Below, in pieces: positions 1-7,972 of a DNA stretch of 17,612 nt (positions are counted from its first letter, which is position 1; each line of letters begins with the position of its first letter). The translations under genes and the position numbers were made by a program. Origin of the DNA: DASVCS01 sp036381495 (GTDB lineage: Bacteria > Gemmatimonadota > Gemmatimonadetes > Longimicrobiales > RSA9). The DNA lies in the NCBI GenBank assembly GCA_036381495.1, contig DASVCS010000154.1, positions 1 through 17,612 of the forward strand, read 5' to 3'. The notes under the pieces are model-generated. The model had not been told where the DNA came from. It was given only the letters and a program-made list of their open reading frames with translations, and did not search any database.

Positions 1-94
1 CACTCGCCACTGGGGCAGCGGAGCCAAGCGGATGCTCGCGAACAGTAGAGAGGTCCATGGCCGGGTGCATACCGGCATATCTCACGCCAGCCGC

Positions 95-337
95 TCACCT
101 GCGCATCCAACCCGCGTCCCCACGGACGCTAAACATGTACCCGATGATGGCGTGCGGCACGTCAATCCTATGGCAGCCGTAGCCGCAGTTGCTACAATCG
201 TAGCAACTGGAGGTGCGAAACGCCACCTCCAGGGGAGACACGGGACCGTCCACCGGGCCCGGCCAGCTTCCGACGTCCTCCGTGGCGGCCCCCGCGACCA
301 ACACGATCAGGGTCGAAGCCAAGAACTTACCGATCAT
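95..337 (-). CDS. Small secreted Cys-rich peptide, unknown function
   Basis: An 80-residue reading frame that I do not recognise. The ATG at 337 is preferred over the upstream TTG at 343 because a GGGAG ribosome site sits about 8 nt before it. Residues 1-18 form a signal peptide (lysine, then a hydrophobic run, then AGAA). The mature part has four Cys in ten residues (CYDCSNCGYGC), suited to disulfides or metal binding. It starts 18 nt after the stop of the beta-propeller gene and so probably shares its transcript. Two perfect hairpins (188-207 and 208-231) lie in the part coding the Cys cluster. That it is a real gene is inferred from ribosome site, signal peptide and spacing; there is no family match from memory. 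Confidence 0.5.
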   Translation of the reverse strand: MIGKFLASTLIVLVAGAATEDVGSWPGPVDGPVSPLEVAFRTSSCYDCSNCGYGCHRIDVPHAIIGYMFSVRGDAGWMRR

Positions 338-355
338 GATCAACTCTCCCGTTCA

Positions 356-1498
356 TCATTGGTGAACACTGACCCCCCAGACATCCAGAAACGGCACGCC
401 GTCGACGTCAGTTCTATAGCTAACAACCGTGTCACCATTCAGGATTGCGACCACCATTTGCGAGATTCGCTGTGACAGGACCAGACGCCCGCTAGCTGGA
501 TCAATAATTTCGATCATTGTATCCAGAAGGCGGGAGTAATCCTCCACCGGGTAATATGGGCCTTCCGGACCCTCTGTCAGTTCGCCCAACGCATCCCGCC
601 AATCAAGATCGGCGACTGACGTGGCAACCCACAGTCGCCCCCCACCGCCTTCACGGATGGCCGCGAGGACCGGATACGGCGCATTGTCCGGCGTTATCGT
701 GTGGTGTACCGGGTATGGCGGGAACCAGTCGACCGAACGATAGAATCCCTTGACCTTCGTCCCGCTCACGTCCCACAACTCTATGAGGTATTGGGATTCG
801 TACGCGGACCAGACCCGGTCGCCATCCGATGGGCTGATCCTCCTCTCCTGTAGATAACGCATGTCCGGTCTAACGACCGGGCTCTCGCTCCCGAACGAGA
901 TGATCGAATCGCCGTCGGCGAGCAACGCGTGAAGCGGCAACCCGAAGCGCTCCGGCGTCCCGATGCGCGCACCGACCACGGTGACACCGGAACGCGTCGT
1001 CGTGGACTGCGTCACGAGGCCGGGGAACACGTGCGACCTCACAAACGCGCCATCCGGCGAAAGGATGGTGTGCCGGGCGTTGCCGAAATCAAAGACGTGT
1101 ATGGTATCGTCGACGGTGATGTGCAAGCTTCCGATCGACGTGTACTCCCCGGGCCCGTGGCCCTCGCGGCCGATGGTCCGAACGAACCGGCCGCTACGAT
1201 CGTAGACGATGATCTCGGAATCGCGGAGATAGTCCACGACGTAGATTCTCCCCCCGCTGTCCCGGGCGATAGACGCGATCTGACCCGAAAGCGCGCCCGG
1301 CCCGTCGCGACTTCCCAGTGTTGCCATGTGCTGAAGTTTGAGGACGCACCGGCCGCATATCGGCCCAGGGGGGATTACGACATTGTCCTGTGCATCGCTC
1401 TTCTTGGCGAACGCGGCCAGCATGAACAAGAAAAGGAATGCTATGCGTGGCACACAGTGGCGTCGTTGGTACCAGTCGTAGGACGTTAGGAGGTTCAC
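356..1498 (-). CDS. 6-bladed beta-propeller secreted protein
   Basis: 380 residues. The N-terminus has basic residues followed by a hydrophobic stretch ending AKKSDAQD, so it is exported; a CxxC pair (C48, C51) lies just after, a common layout for 6-bladed beta-propeller proteins of Gemmatimonadota. Propeller-like repeats follow, for example ASIARDSGGRIYVVD and GRFVRTIGREGHGPGEY, NHL-like blades in which GxG turns alternate with strands. Such proteins are thought to be binding or scaffold proteins outside the inner membrane; no ligand can be named. The GTG at 1498 is chosen because GAGGAG lies 8 nt upstream; the GTG at 1507 would overlap that site. The coding sequence is less GC-rich than its neighbours. 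The 261-bp gap on its 5' side shows no convincing promoter and no terminator for the nuclease gene. Confidence 0.82.
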   Translation of the reverse strand: MNLLTSYDWYQRRHCVPRIAFLFLFMLAAFAKKSDAQDNVVIPPGPICGRCVLKLQHMATLGSRDGPGALSGQIASIARDSGGRIYVVDYLRDSEIIVYDRSGRFVRTIGREGHGPGEYTSIGSLHITVDDTIHVFDFGNARHTILSPDGAFVRSHVFPGLVTQSTTTRSGVTVVGARIGTPERFGLPLHALLADGDSIISFGSESPVVRPDMRYLQERRISPSDGDRVWSAYESQYLIELWDVSGTKVKGFYRSVDWFPPYPVHHTITPDNAPYPVLAAIREGGGGRLWVATSVADLDWRDALGELTEGPEGPYYPVEDYSRLLDTMIEIIDPASGRLVLSQRISQMVVAILNGDTVVSYRTDVDGVPFLDVWGVSVHQ

Positions 1499-1759
1499 GT
1501 TCTCCACTCCTCAAGAAATGACGGACGGGAGTATGTGTGCCACCCACAGTCGGAGCGTCCCGCCGGCTCGGACCGGGTGCGGGACCGTTGCTTCCGAGCT
1601 GCACACCATTCGCAATCTTGCTTACGCGCCGCTCGATCGCAAGAGTCTCGTTTTCGCTCGGACAAAACTGGCGCAGGGGGGCCAGTCGAGCGGCCTCGCA
1701 ATGCCATTCGCGACCCGGGCCAGATCGGGAGCGCGAGCGGGCGAACTTGTCGTCAGTCG

Positions 1760-2710
1760 TCACTCGCAGCGTCCCGCCCGGTGGTCGACCGGGGCGCACG
1801 AGAACGCCGGCGTCGCCCAGAGCCCCTCGGCCGCGACCCGCGCCGCCACGGCGGCCGCGCGCATGCGCTCGACGTGCTTCACGTTCGGCGGGTAAACCAG
1901 CATCACGGCATACCCCTGTCGCACGAGCGCCTCGTTCACCATGCGTCCGTCGGGGAGATAGGCGTAGGCCAGAATGCGGCCATAGCGGTCGCGGCGTTCG
2001 ACGTCGAACTCGAGGTCCACAGAGTCGCCGGCCGCCGCCAGGTCCTGGAGCGCCCAGGTCGCGATGTGCCCAAACGGGCCCTGGTCCATCTCGGGTGCGT
2101 CGATCAGCAGCAGCCGGATCCGCTCGCCGTTCCGGCACGCGAGCGTGTCCCCGTCGACCACCCGCGCGATCACGCAAACCCCACCGAACCGCGGGGGTGC
2201 GGGCGGGGTGGCCAGCGCTGCCGGTGTGGCTCGGTGCGGGCTCGCGCCGGAGGGGACCGCCGCGGCGGTCGCGCGGCTCGCGGCGGCACCCGGAGCCACT
2301 GGCGTTCCGATCGCCATCGAATCCGCCGCGCCCTCCGGCCGCCGCCGCCCGCACCCCGCCGACCGCGAGGGCCGGTAGCCGGCCGCCTCCGCCCGGACCG
2401 CGGAGTTGAAGAAGACCAGGTTCCCGGGGGCGAGCCGCCGCCACGCGGCGCACCCGATCCAGTAGTAGACGTGTCCACGCGAAGAGGCGGCGTACCGCGC
2501 GCCCTCGGGGATGGCCGCCACGACCGAGGCCGCCGTGTCGCCGGCGCCTGCCGAGCCGATCGGGCAGATCGCGTTCAGTGGGATGCACGTGTCACCGCAC
2601 GGCTTGCCCGTCTTGCAGCGCGTCTGCCCCAGCGCATCGCCCGGCGCGATGGTCGCGGTGGCGAACAGGAATGCCGCCAGGATCCCCGCCCCGCGAGGCG
2701 CCCCCCTCAA
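1760..2710 (-). CDS. Secreted thermonuclease (SNase) with N-terminal Cys and Ada-like domains
   Basis: 316 residues, starting at a TTG whose TTGA overlaps the stop of the TonB-plug gene; GGGAG lies 8 nt upstream. Residues 1-29 are a signal peptide. Residues 32-49 carry four Cys (RCKTGKPCGDTCIPLNAIC). Residues 75-120 (SSRGHVYYWIGC ... NSAVRAEAAGYRP ... C) resemble the metal-binding domain of Ada and related small zinc modules. An Ala/Pro linker leads to a staphylococcal nuclease domain at about 178-300. Its catalytic set is intact by alignment with SNase: D188 (VDGDT), R199, D204, E207 (IRLLLIDAPE) and R245 (DRYGR), plus the MVNEALVRQG helix. The expected activity is calcium-dependent cleavage of DNA and RNA in the periplasm or outside. 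The zinc role of the N-terminal part is inference. Confidence 0.9.
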   Translation of the reverse strand: MRGAPRGAGILAAFLFATATIAPGDALGQTRCKTGKPCGDTCIPLNAICPIGSAGAGDTAASVVAAIPEGARYAASSRGHVYYWIGCAAWRRLAPGNLVFFNSAVRAEAAGYRPSRSAGCGRRRPEGAADSMAIGTPVAPGAAASRATAAAVPSGASPHRATPAALATPPAPPRFGGVCVIARVVDGDTLACRNGERIRLLLIDAPEMDQGPFGHIATWALQDLAAAGDSVDLEFDVERRDRYGRILAYAYLPDGRMVNEALVRQGYAVMLVYPPNVKHVERMRAAAVAARVAAEGLWATPAFSCAPVDHRAGRCE

Positions 2711-4560
2711 TTGTGGAACTCCCACTTCACGCCGTAGAACACGCGCTGCCCCGGCAGCACGCGTCCGGGCAGGTCTTCGAGGTCGAGCCGGTGCAGGATG
2801 TTCTCCCAGCGGAGGAACGCGCGCACGCTCATGACGCGGATCTGGAGGTAGAAATCGAAGCTGGTGCGCGCGGGCACGGCGGTCACGCCGGCGTCGGGGG
2901 CCGGCGTGGCCATGGGTCCGCGACCGTATCCCTCGAGCCGCGCGAGGATCTCGAGGTTGCCGCTCTCGAGCGGGCTGTCGTGGTAGACCAGCGCGGCGCG
3001 CCAGCTCTCGAAGGGAATGTAGATCCACGGATTGGCGCCGGACCATCGGGTGTACCAGCCCTCGAACGAGAGCGGCTCCCAGAGGAGCGGCACGCGGCCG
3101 GTCAGCTCCCAGCCCTGCAACTCGCCGGCGGGGAAGAGGCGGCCGGTGCCGTCGAACGGGAGGCCGAAGTCGGGGAGCGAATCGGCGCGCAGGACGACCC
3201 GCGCCGCGCCCGCGTGCAGTCCGCCGCGGCTGTACTCCGCGCCCGCGCGGAACGCCGTCCGATCCGTGATCACAGGGGCATCGCCGGTGCCGGGCAGCCC
3301 CGGCACACCGCGCTCGCCGCCGCTGAATTCGACGAAGGGACGGATCCCGGCGAACGGCCCGATCTCGGAGCGAATGCCGTAGGCCACGGTGCCGGGGCCA
3401 TCGGCCCACTGCGCCAGCAGGACGTCGCCGCCGACGCGGAGCCGCGCCGGCAGGCGCGCGCCGCCCGAGAGCGTGGCTTCGACCTGTGGGAGCACGGCGC
3501 CGCTCCGCAGCCGCACGGCGCCCGCCGCCCAGGCGTCCTCGCCCTGGTAGGCCGCGCGCGCGCCCGCCTGTGCGCTCTGTGCATTCACGTCGGTCCCGGT
3601 GAGCCGCCCGTCGACCGCGGACATGCCGAAGAAGCCCTCCGCCGTCAGTCCCGGTACCGGCGCGCCGCGCGCGCGCACCGTCCAGTCCTGCCGGGACCCC
3701 TCACGCACGTCCGCAACCCCGTTCTCGACGACCTGTCGCTCCATCGAGCTCTGGCGCAGCTCGAACTCGAGGCCCGTGCTCCCGCTGATGATCCCGTACT
3801 TGAGCCACGCCGTGAAGCGGTCCGCCGGCTCCTGCCCACGCAGGCCATCCGAATCGATGCGGTCGATGCCGACCGCGAGCGGGCTGCCCAACACCCGGGG
3901 CGCCATGAAGAGCCCGCGGAAGACCTGCGCATCCAGATCACCGGTCCCGGCCTCGATCATGGTGTACGGTTCGTGTTCCGTGGGCGCCAGCGTCTCGAGC
4001 TCGATGCGCAGACCGCCGAGCCGCCGTTCGACGCGGACCCGACGCAGGTGAATCAGTTCGATCCGCGAGAGGTCGGGGCTTCCGCCTGCCAGCGGATCGA
4101 GCGCGAAGCCATCGAGGACGACGTCGACCCTGCCCGCGGTCGCGCCCCACGCGCCGACCGCCTCCGGCGCGCCGATGAAGCCCGAGCGGATCGGCGTCGT
4201 CCCGACGATCCGCTCGAGCAGGTCGGCCAGCGTGACCGCCGCGGTCGCGAGGAGCGCCTCCCGGTCCCATTCCCACACGCCGACCGACCAACCCGGTGCA
4301 CCGCCGCGCGGGAACGGTACGACCACCTCGACCGGCGGGAGCGTGTCCGCCGCGAGCGAGTCCCGCGGCGGGAGCGAGTCGGGGGGAACGCCGAGCGAAT
4401 CCGGGCGCGGCGCGAGCGTGTCGGGGCGAACCGGGGGCGGGCGGCGTTTCGGGTCCTGCGCGCGGGCCGCGGAGGCGATGGCGAGGAGGAGCGCGACCGC
4501 TCCCCCGAGAACAACGACCCCCGGCCGGGGCCGGGGGCGAGGACGACGAGGTCCGCTCAC
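2707..4560 (-). CDS. TonB-dependent-receptor plug-like outer-membrane protein
   Basis: 617 residues if it starts at the GTG at 4560, whose GTGA overlaps the pepA stop. An Arg/Pro-rich start and a hydrophobic run ending SAARAQD (residues about 14-35) make a signal peptide. Next is a repetitive linker with PDSL/PDTL units up to about residue 75. A plug-like domain follows (LADLLERIVGTTPIRSG ... GRVDVVLDGFALDPL ... LSRIELIHLRRVRVERR). The remaining 400 residues alternate hydrophobic and polar residues like a beta barrel and end in FYGVKWEFHN, an aromatic end suited to outer-membrane insertion. No TonB box was identified and the barrel is short for a classical receptor. The transported substrate, if any, is unknown. 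It is translationally coupled to pepA upstream and to the nuclease downstream. Confidence 0.75.
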   Translation of the reverse strand: MSGPRRPRPRPRPGVVVLGGAVALLLAIASAARAQDPKRRPPPVRPDTLAPRPDSLGVPPDSLPPRDSLAADTLPPVEVVVPFPRGGAPGWSVGVWEWDREALLATAAVTLADLLERIVGTTPIRSGFIGAPEAVGAWGATAGRVDVVLDGFALDPLAGGSPDLSRIELIHLRRVRVERRLGGLRIELETLAPTEHEPYTMIEAGTGDLDAQVFRGLFMAPRVLGSPLAVGIDRIDSDGLRGQEPADRFTAWLKYGIISGSTGLEFELRQSSMERQVVENGVADVREGSRQDWTVRARGAPVPGLTAEGFFGMSAVDGRLTGTDVNAQSAQAGARAAYQGEDAWAAGAVRLRSGAVLPQVEATLSGGARLPARLRVGGDVLLAQWADGPGTVAYGIRSEIGPFAGIRPFVEFSGGERGVPGLPGTGDAPVITDRTAFRAGAEYSRGGLHAGAARVVLRADSLPDFGLPFDGTGRLFPAGELQGWELTGRVPLLWEPLSFEGWYTRWSGANPWIYIPFESWRAALVYHDSPLESGNLEILARLEGYGRGPMATPAPDAGVTAVPARTSFDFYLQIRVMSVRAFLRWENILHRLDLEDLPGRVLPGQRVFYGVKWEFHN

Positions 4561-6080
4561 CGCTCGGTGCGCGCTCGGACCCATTCCACGAAGAGCCGGG
4601 TCGGGATCCCGGTCGCGCCCTTGCGATGGTACGGCGCGGCATCGTCGCGATACGCCGTGCCGGCCACATCGAGGTGCGCCCACGGCGTCTGGCCTACGAA
4701 CTCGCGCAGGAACAGCCCGGCCGTGATCGTCCCGGCCGGCCGGCCGCCGGTGTTCTTGATGTCCGCGAAATTGCTGTCGATCTGCGGGCGGTAGTCGTCC
4801 CAGAGCGGGAGCGGCCAGCACCGTTCCCCCGTCTGCTCGCCCGCGGCCCGGATCTCGTCGACCAGCGCGGGATCGGTCCCCATCAGGCCGATCGCGTGGT
4901 GGCCGAGCGCGATCACGCACGCGCCGGTCAGCGTGGCTGCGTCCACGATCGCACTCGGAGTGTAGCGCCGGGCGTACGAGAGTGCGTCGGCCAGGATCAG
5001 TCTGCCTTCGGCGTCCGTGTTCACCACCTCGATCGTCTTGCCCAGGTGGCTGCGAATGATGTCGCCGGGCTTGAGCGCCCGCCCCGACAACAGGTTCTCG
5101 GTCGAGGGGATCAGCGCGACCACGTGCGCGGGGAGCGCGAGCGCCGCGATCGCGCGCATCGCGCCGAGCACGGCCGCGGCACCGGACATGTCGTACTTCA
5201 TCTCCTCCATCCCCGACGCCGGCTTGATCGAGATCCCGCCCGAATCGAAGGTGACCCCCTTCCCCACCAGCGCGAGCGGGCCGACGCCGGTCTCGGCGCC
5301 GCGATACTCGAGGACGATGAAGCGCGGCTCCTCCTCGCTCCCGCTGGCCACCGCCAGCAATGCGCCCATCCCCTCGCGGCGCATGGCGTCGCGGTCGAGG
5401 ACCGTGAGTCCGAGCCCGTACGTCTCCGCGAGTTCGCCCGCCACCTCCGCCAGGTGCGACGGCGTCGCCACGTTGCCCGGCCGCGACGCGAGGTCACGCG
5501 CGAGGTTCTCCCCCGCCGCGATCGTGCGGCCGCGCTCCGCAGCGCTCCTACACGCCGCTGCATCCTCCCGGGTGACCAGGACCAACGCCTCGACCCTCGC
5601 GCGGGGGGCCGCCTCCTCCTGGATCGTCTTGAACTCCCGGAACTCCCACGCCGCGAGCACGGCCGCCTCCGCGGCCGCCTGTGCCGCCGTCGGCATCCCC
5701 GCGCGTCCGCCCACCCGAGCGGCGAAGTCCAGCGGCAACGCCAGCGCCCGCGCCCCGAGGCGTTCCGCCTGCCGAACCGCCGCGCCGACGGCACGACGCA
5801 ACCGTTCCGGCTGGTATGCATCGCGCTTGCCCAGCCCCACCAGCAGCACGCGCTCCGCCCGCGCCTCGCCCGGCCGCGGAAAGATCGCCAGCGCCTCGTC
5901 TTTCCCACCGCGGAAATCGCCGCGACGGAGGATCCGACCGATCTCGCCGCCCAGCCGCGCATCGAGCTCCGCCGCCGAACCCACCGGCTCCGGATCATCC
6001 TCGAAGTGCGCCAGCACGAGCAGAGGGGTCTCCACCTCGGCCGGCTCTTTCTCGATCACATCGATGTCGAACGTTCCCAT
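4557..6080 (-). CDS. pepA: Leucyl aminopeptidase, M17 family (cytosol aminopeptidase)
   Basis: 507 residues, the normal length for the family. It removes N-terminal residues from peptides using two metal ions in a cytosolic hexamer. The N-terminal macro-like domain spans about 1-170. The catalytic domain carries the metal ligands in their usual motifs: K274 and D279 (VGKGVTFDSGG), D297 (MKYDMSGA) and D356/E358 (NTDAEGRL, the family signature), with R360 as the second catalytic residue. A GGRPAGT glycine-rich segment lies near residue 450. The ATG at 6080 has only a weak upstream GGACGG site. No signal peptide is present, although the next two genes of the chain encode exported proteins. It is first in a chain of three overlapping genes. 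The 5' side holds an 18-bp palindrome 73 bp upstream and then repeat copy A. Confidence 0.95.
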   Translation of the reverse strand: MGTFDIDVIEKEPAEVETPLLVLAHFEDDPEPVGSAAELDARLGGEIGRILRRGDFRGGKDEALAIFPRPGEARAERVLLVGLGKRDAYQPERLRRAVGAAVRQAERLGARALALPLDFAARVGGRAGMPTAAQAAAEAAVLAAWEFREFKTIQEEAAPRARVEALVLVTREDAAACRSAAERGRTIAAGENLARDLASRPGNVATPSHLAEVAGELAETYGLGLTVLDRDAMRREGMGALLAVASGSEEEPRFIVLEYRGAETGVGPLALVGKGVTFDSGGISIKPASGMEEMKYDMSGAAAVLGAMRAIAALALPAHVVALIPSTENLLSGRALKPGDIIRSHLGKTIEVVNTDAEGRLILADALSYARRYTPSAIVDAATLTGACVIALGHHAIGLMGTDPALVDEIRAAGEQTGERCWPLPLWDDYRPQIDSNFADIKNTGGRPAGTITAGLFLREFVGQTPWAHLDVAGTAYRDDAAPYHRKGATGIPTRLFVEWVRARTER

Positions 6081-6462
6081 ACGTTTGCCGTCCTACAACC
6101 CGGGTACGGTGAAAGATCCAGGGGGTGCCTTCGGCGCCGGACTGGGGCTGGGCCCCGGCTCGAGCCGGGGAACACGAAGGAACGGAAGCCGCGGCCGGCG
6201 GGAACGGAAGCGGCGCCTGCACCGACGGAAGCGGCAACACCCGCGGCTACGGGAGAGGGGGATCGAAGGGCAGACACCTACGGCACACAGGAGCCGGGGA
6301 GCATGCGAAGCCGGCCCCCCGCCCCACTCTGCGATCCCACCGCCGCCGGAACCCCGGGCACCGCCCCCGTCCCCGTGGACACGGAAACCGGGCCTCCTCC
6401 GGACGCCCTGCTCCCGCACAGGAGAAAACGGACGCTTCGTTCGGCCGCCCCCGTCCCGGGCA
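6081..6462. other. Gene-free stretch upstream of pepA
   Basis: No reading frame here looks like a real protein. The plus strand is rich in GGAAC and GGAAGC units from about 6165 to 6265 and then turns C-rich, so the two halves look like opposed purine-rich arms leading into repeat copy A. The 18-bp palindrome at 6153-6170 is the clearest structure. I could not place a convincing -35/-10 pair for pepA. Confidence 0.5.
6153..6170. promoter_or_regulatory. Perfect 18-bp palindrome upstream of pepA
   Basis: CCCCGGCTCGAGCCGGGG reads the same on both strands with no central gap, 73 bp before the pepA start. A dimeric repressor or activator could bind it, or it may be part of the repeat-rich surroundings. 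Only the symmetry is seen; the regulatory role is inference. Confidence 0.35.
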
Positions 6463-6707
6463 GTTCCCATCCCCTCCCGATCTCCCTACCGTGCGCGTGC
6501 GCGAGCGGGTGCGCGTGCGCGTCGCCAGCTACCGCTCCGCCGTTCGGTCCCGATCCCGATCCCGTCGGCGCCACAGGCGCCGTTCCCGTAAACGTAAACG
6601 TTCCCGCTCCCGCTCCCGTTCCCGGCCGTTCCCGGGCCGTCCCCCCCCCACCACCACACCCCCTCCCGGGCACTCCCCAGCCCCAGCCCTAGCCCAAGCC
6701 CCAGCCC
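6463..6707 (-). repeat. Composite G-rich intergenic repeat, copy A
   Basis: Read on the minus strand, the blocks are, in order: six G-tracts joined by CT, CTA or CTT (6707-6675); a 33-bp block (6678-6646) that matches copy C at 32 positions; GGGAACGG units; a CGTTTACGTTTACG core (6600-6587); a 6-bp-stem triloop hairpin GGCGCC-TGT-GGCGCC (6581-6567); an alternating purine-pyrimidine block of GCGCAC/GCGCGT units (about 6524-6491); and a 20-bp block (6482-6463) identical to 17092-17111. It lies between icd and pepA with its G-rich strand in the direction of transcription. Coding is unlikely because the core is read in different frames in different copies. Confidence 0.8.
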
Positions 6708-6728
6708 GGCGGCGCCTACAGCGCCGCC
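6708..6728 (-). terminator. Hairpin directly after icd, probable terminator
   Basis: An 8-bp perfect GC stem with a 5-nt loop (GGCGGCGC-TGTAG-GCGCCGCC on the minus strand) begins 2 nt after the icd stop codon. No U-tract follows; a G-tract run comes instead, so it is not a textbook intrinsic terminator. It may end the gltA-icd transcript or protect its 3' end. Its GGCGC...GCGCC core resembles the small hairpins inside the repeat copies and it may belong to the repeat. Confidence 0.45.
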
Positions 6729-6730
6729 CC

Positions 6731-7960
6731 TCACATGTTCCGGATGATTTCGTCGGCGAAGCCCGAGGTCGACACCCGGGTCGCACCCTCCATCTGGCGG
6801 GCGAGGTCGTACGTCACGGTCCGGTTCGCAATCGCGCGCTCGAGACCGACGATGACGCGCTGCGCGGCTTCGTGCCACCCGAGGTGCTCGAGCATCATGA
6901 CGCCGGAGAGGATCAGCGAGCCGGGATTGACCTTGTCCTGGCCCGCGTACTTGGGCGCCGTGCCGTGCGTCGCCTCGAAGACGGCGACCTCATCGCCGAC
7001 GTTCGCGCCCGGCGCCATCCCCAGCCCGCCGACCTGGGCGGCGGCCGCATCCGAGAGATAGTCGCCGTTCAGGTTCGGCGTGGCGATCACGGAATACTCG
7101 GCCGGCCGCAGCAGGAGTTGCTGGAACATCGCATCGGCGATGCGGTCCTTGATGACGACGCGGTCGTCCCCCTCGCGCGCCTCCGCCTCGGGCACCGTCC
7201 GGTCGCCGAACTCCTCGCGGGCCACCTCGTAGCCCCAGTCCCGGAAGGCGCCCTCGGTGAACTTCATGATGTTCCCCTTGTGGACCAGCGTGACAGAGGT
7301 GCGGCCACGCTGAAGCGCGTAGCGGATCGCGGCCGCGATCAGACGCTTCGAGCCGAACGCGCTCATCGGCTTGATCCCGATCGCGCTGTCGGCGCGGATC
7401 TTCGCACCCATCCGGTCCACCAGGAATTCGCGGACCCGCTCCGCCTCCGGGCTCCCCGCCGGCCACTCGATCCCCGCGTACACGTCCTCCGTGTTCTCGC
7501 GGAAGATCACGATGTCCAGCTTCTGGGGATCCCGCACCGGCGAGGGCACGCCCTCGAAGTAGCGGACCGGGCGAATGCAGGCGTAGAGGTCCAGCACCTG
7601 CCGCAGCGTCACGTTCAACGACCGGATCCCGCCGCCGACCGGCGTCGTCAGCGGCCCCTTGATCCCGACCTTGAACTCTTCGAGCGCGCGCAGCGTCTCG
7701 CCCGGCAACCATTCGCCCGTCTCGCGAACCGCCTTCTCCCCCGCGTAGACCTCCATCCAGATCAGGCGACGGCGATCGCCGAAGGCCTTCGCGACGGCGG
7801 CTTCGAGGACTCGGCGCGTTGCGCGCCAGATGTCCGGGCCCGTGCCATCGCCCTCGATGAAGGGGAGGATCGGCCGGTCCGGGACCACCAGCTCGCCCTC
7901 CCGGACCGTGATCGGATCCCCGCCCGCCGGAACCTTCGTGAACTCGTAGCCGTCGCTCAT
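6731..7960 (-). CDS. icd: NADP-dependent isocitrate dehydrogenase
   Basis: 409 residues, close to the E. coli Icd length. It converts isocitrate to 2-oxoglutarate and CO2 with NADP in the TCA cycle, in the cytosol. Visible motifs: IEGDGTGPDIW at 35-45; GGGIRSLNVTLRQ at about 110-121, where S114 matches the E. coli substrate-binding and kinase-target serine; and FRENTEDVYAGIEW. NADP rather than NAD use is indicated by HGTAPKYAGQDKVNPGS and by Tyr and Arg in TVTYDLARQ, which match E. coli K344, Y345, Y391 and R395. The ATG at 7960 follows the gltA stop by only 12 nt and GGAG-type ribosome sites fill that gap, so the two genes are one operon. No isocitrate dehydrogenase kinase gene is visible in the window. 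Confidence 0.96.
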   Translation of the reverse strand: MSDGYEFTKVPAGGDPITVREGELVVPDRPILPFIEGDGTGPDIWRATRRVLEAAVAKAFGDRRRLIWMEVYAGEKAVRETGEWLPGETLRALEEFKVGIKGPLTTPVGGGIRSLNVTLRQVLDLYACIRPVRYFEGVPSPVRDPQKLDIVIFRENTEDVYAGIEWPAGSPEAERVREFLVDRMGAKIRADSAIGIKPMSAFGSKRLIAAAIRYALQRGRTSVTLVHKGNIMKFTEGAFRDWGYEVAREEFGDRTVPEAEAREGDDRVVIKDRIADAMFQQLLLRPAEYSVIATPNLNGDYLSDAAAAQVGGLGMAPGANVGDEVAVFEATHGTAPKYAGQDKVNPGSLILSGVMMLEHLGWHEAAQRVIVGLERAIANRTVTYDLARQMEGATRVSTSGFADEIIRNM

Positions 7961-7972
7961 CCCGCTCCGCTC

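Noticed and set aside
1..94. Start or end of another gene at the left edge
   Set aside because: No frame with a ribosome site or family pattern could be supported in so short a stretch.
1495..1707. 70-residue minus-strand open frame between the nuclease and propeller genes
   Set aside because: It has no ribosome site, overlaps the propeller start and shows no signal peptide or domain.
2578..6692. Long plus-strand open frames opposite pepA and the TonB-plug gene
   Set aside because: Composition is Arg/Ala/Pro-rich with no fold pattern, while the minus strand carries recognisable proteins.
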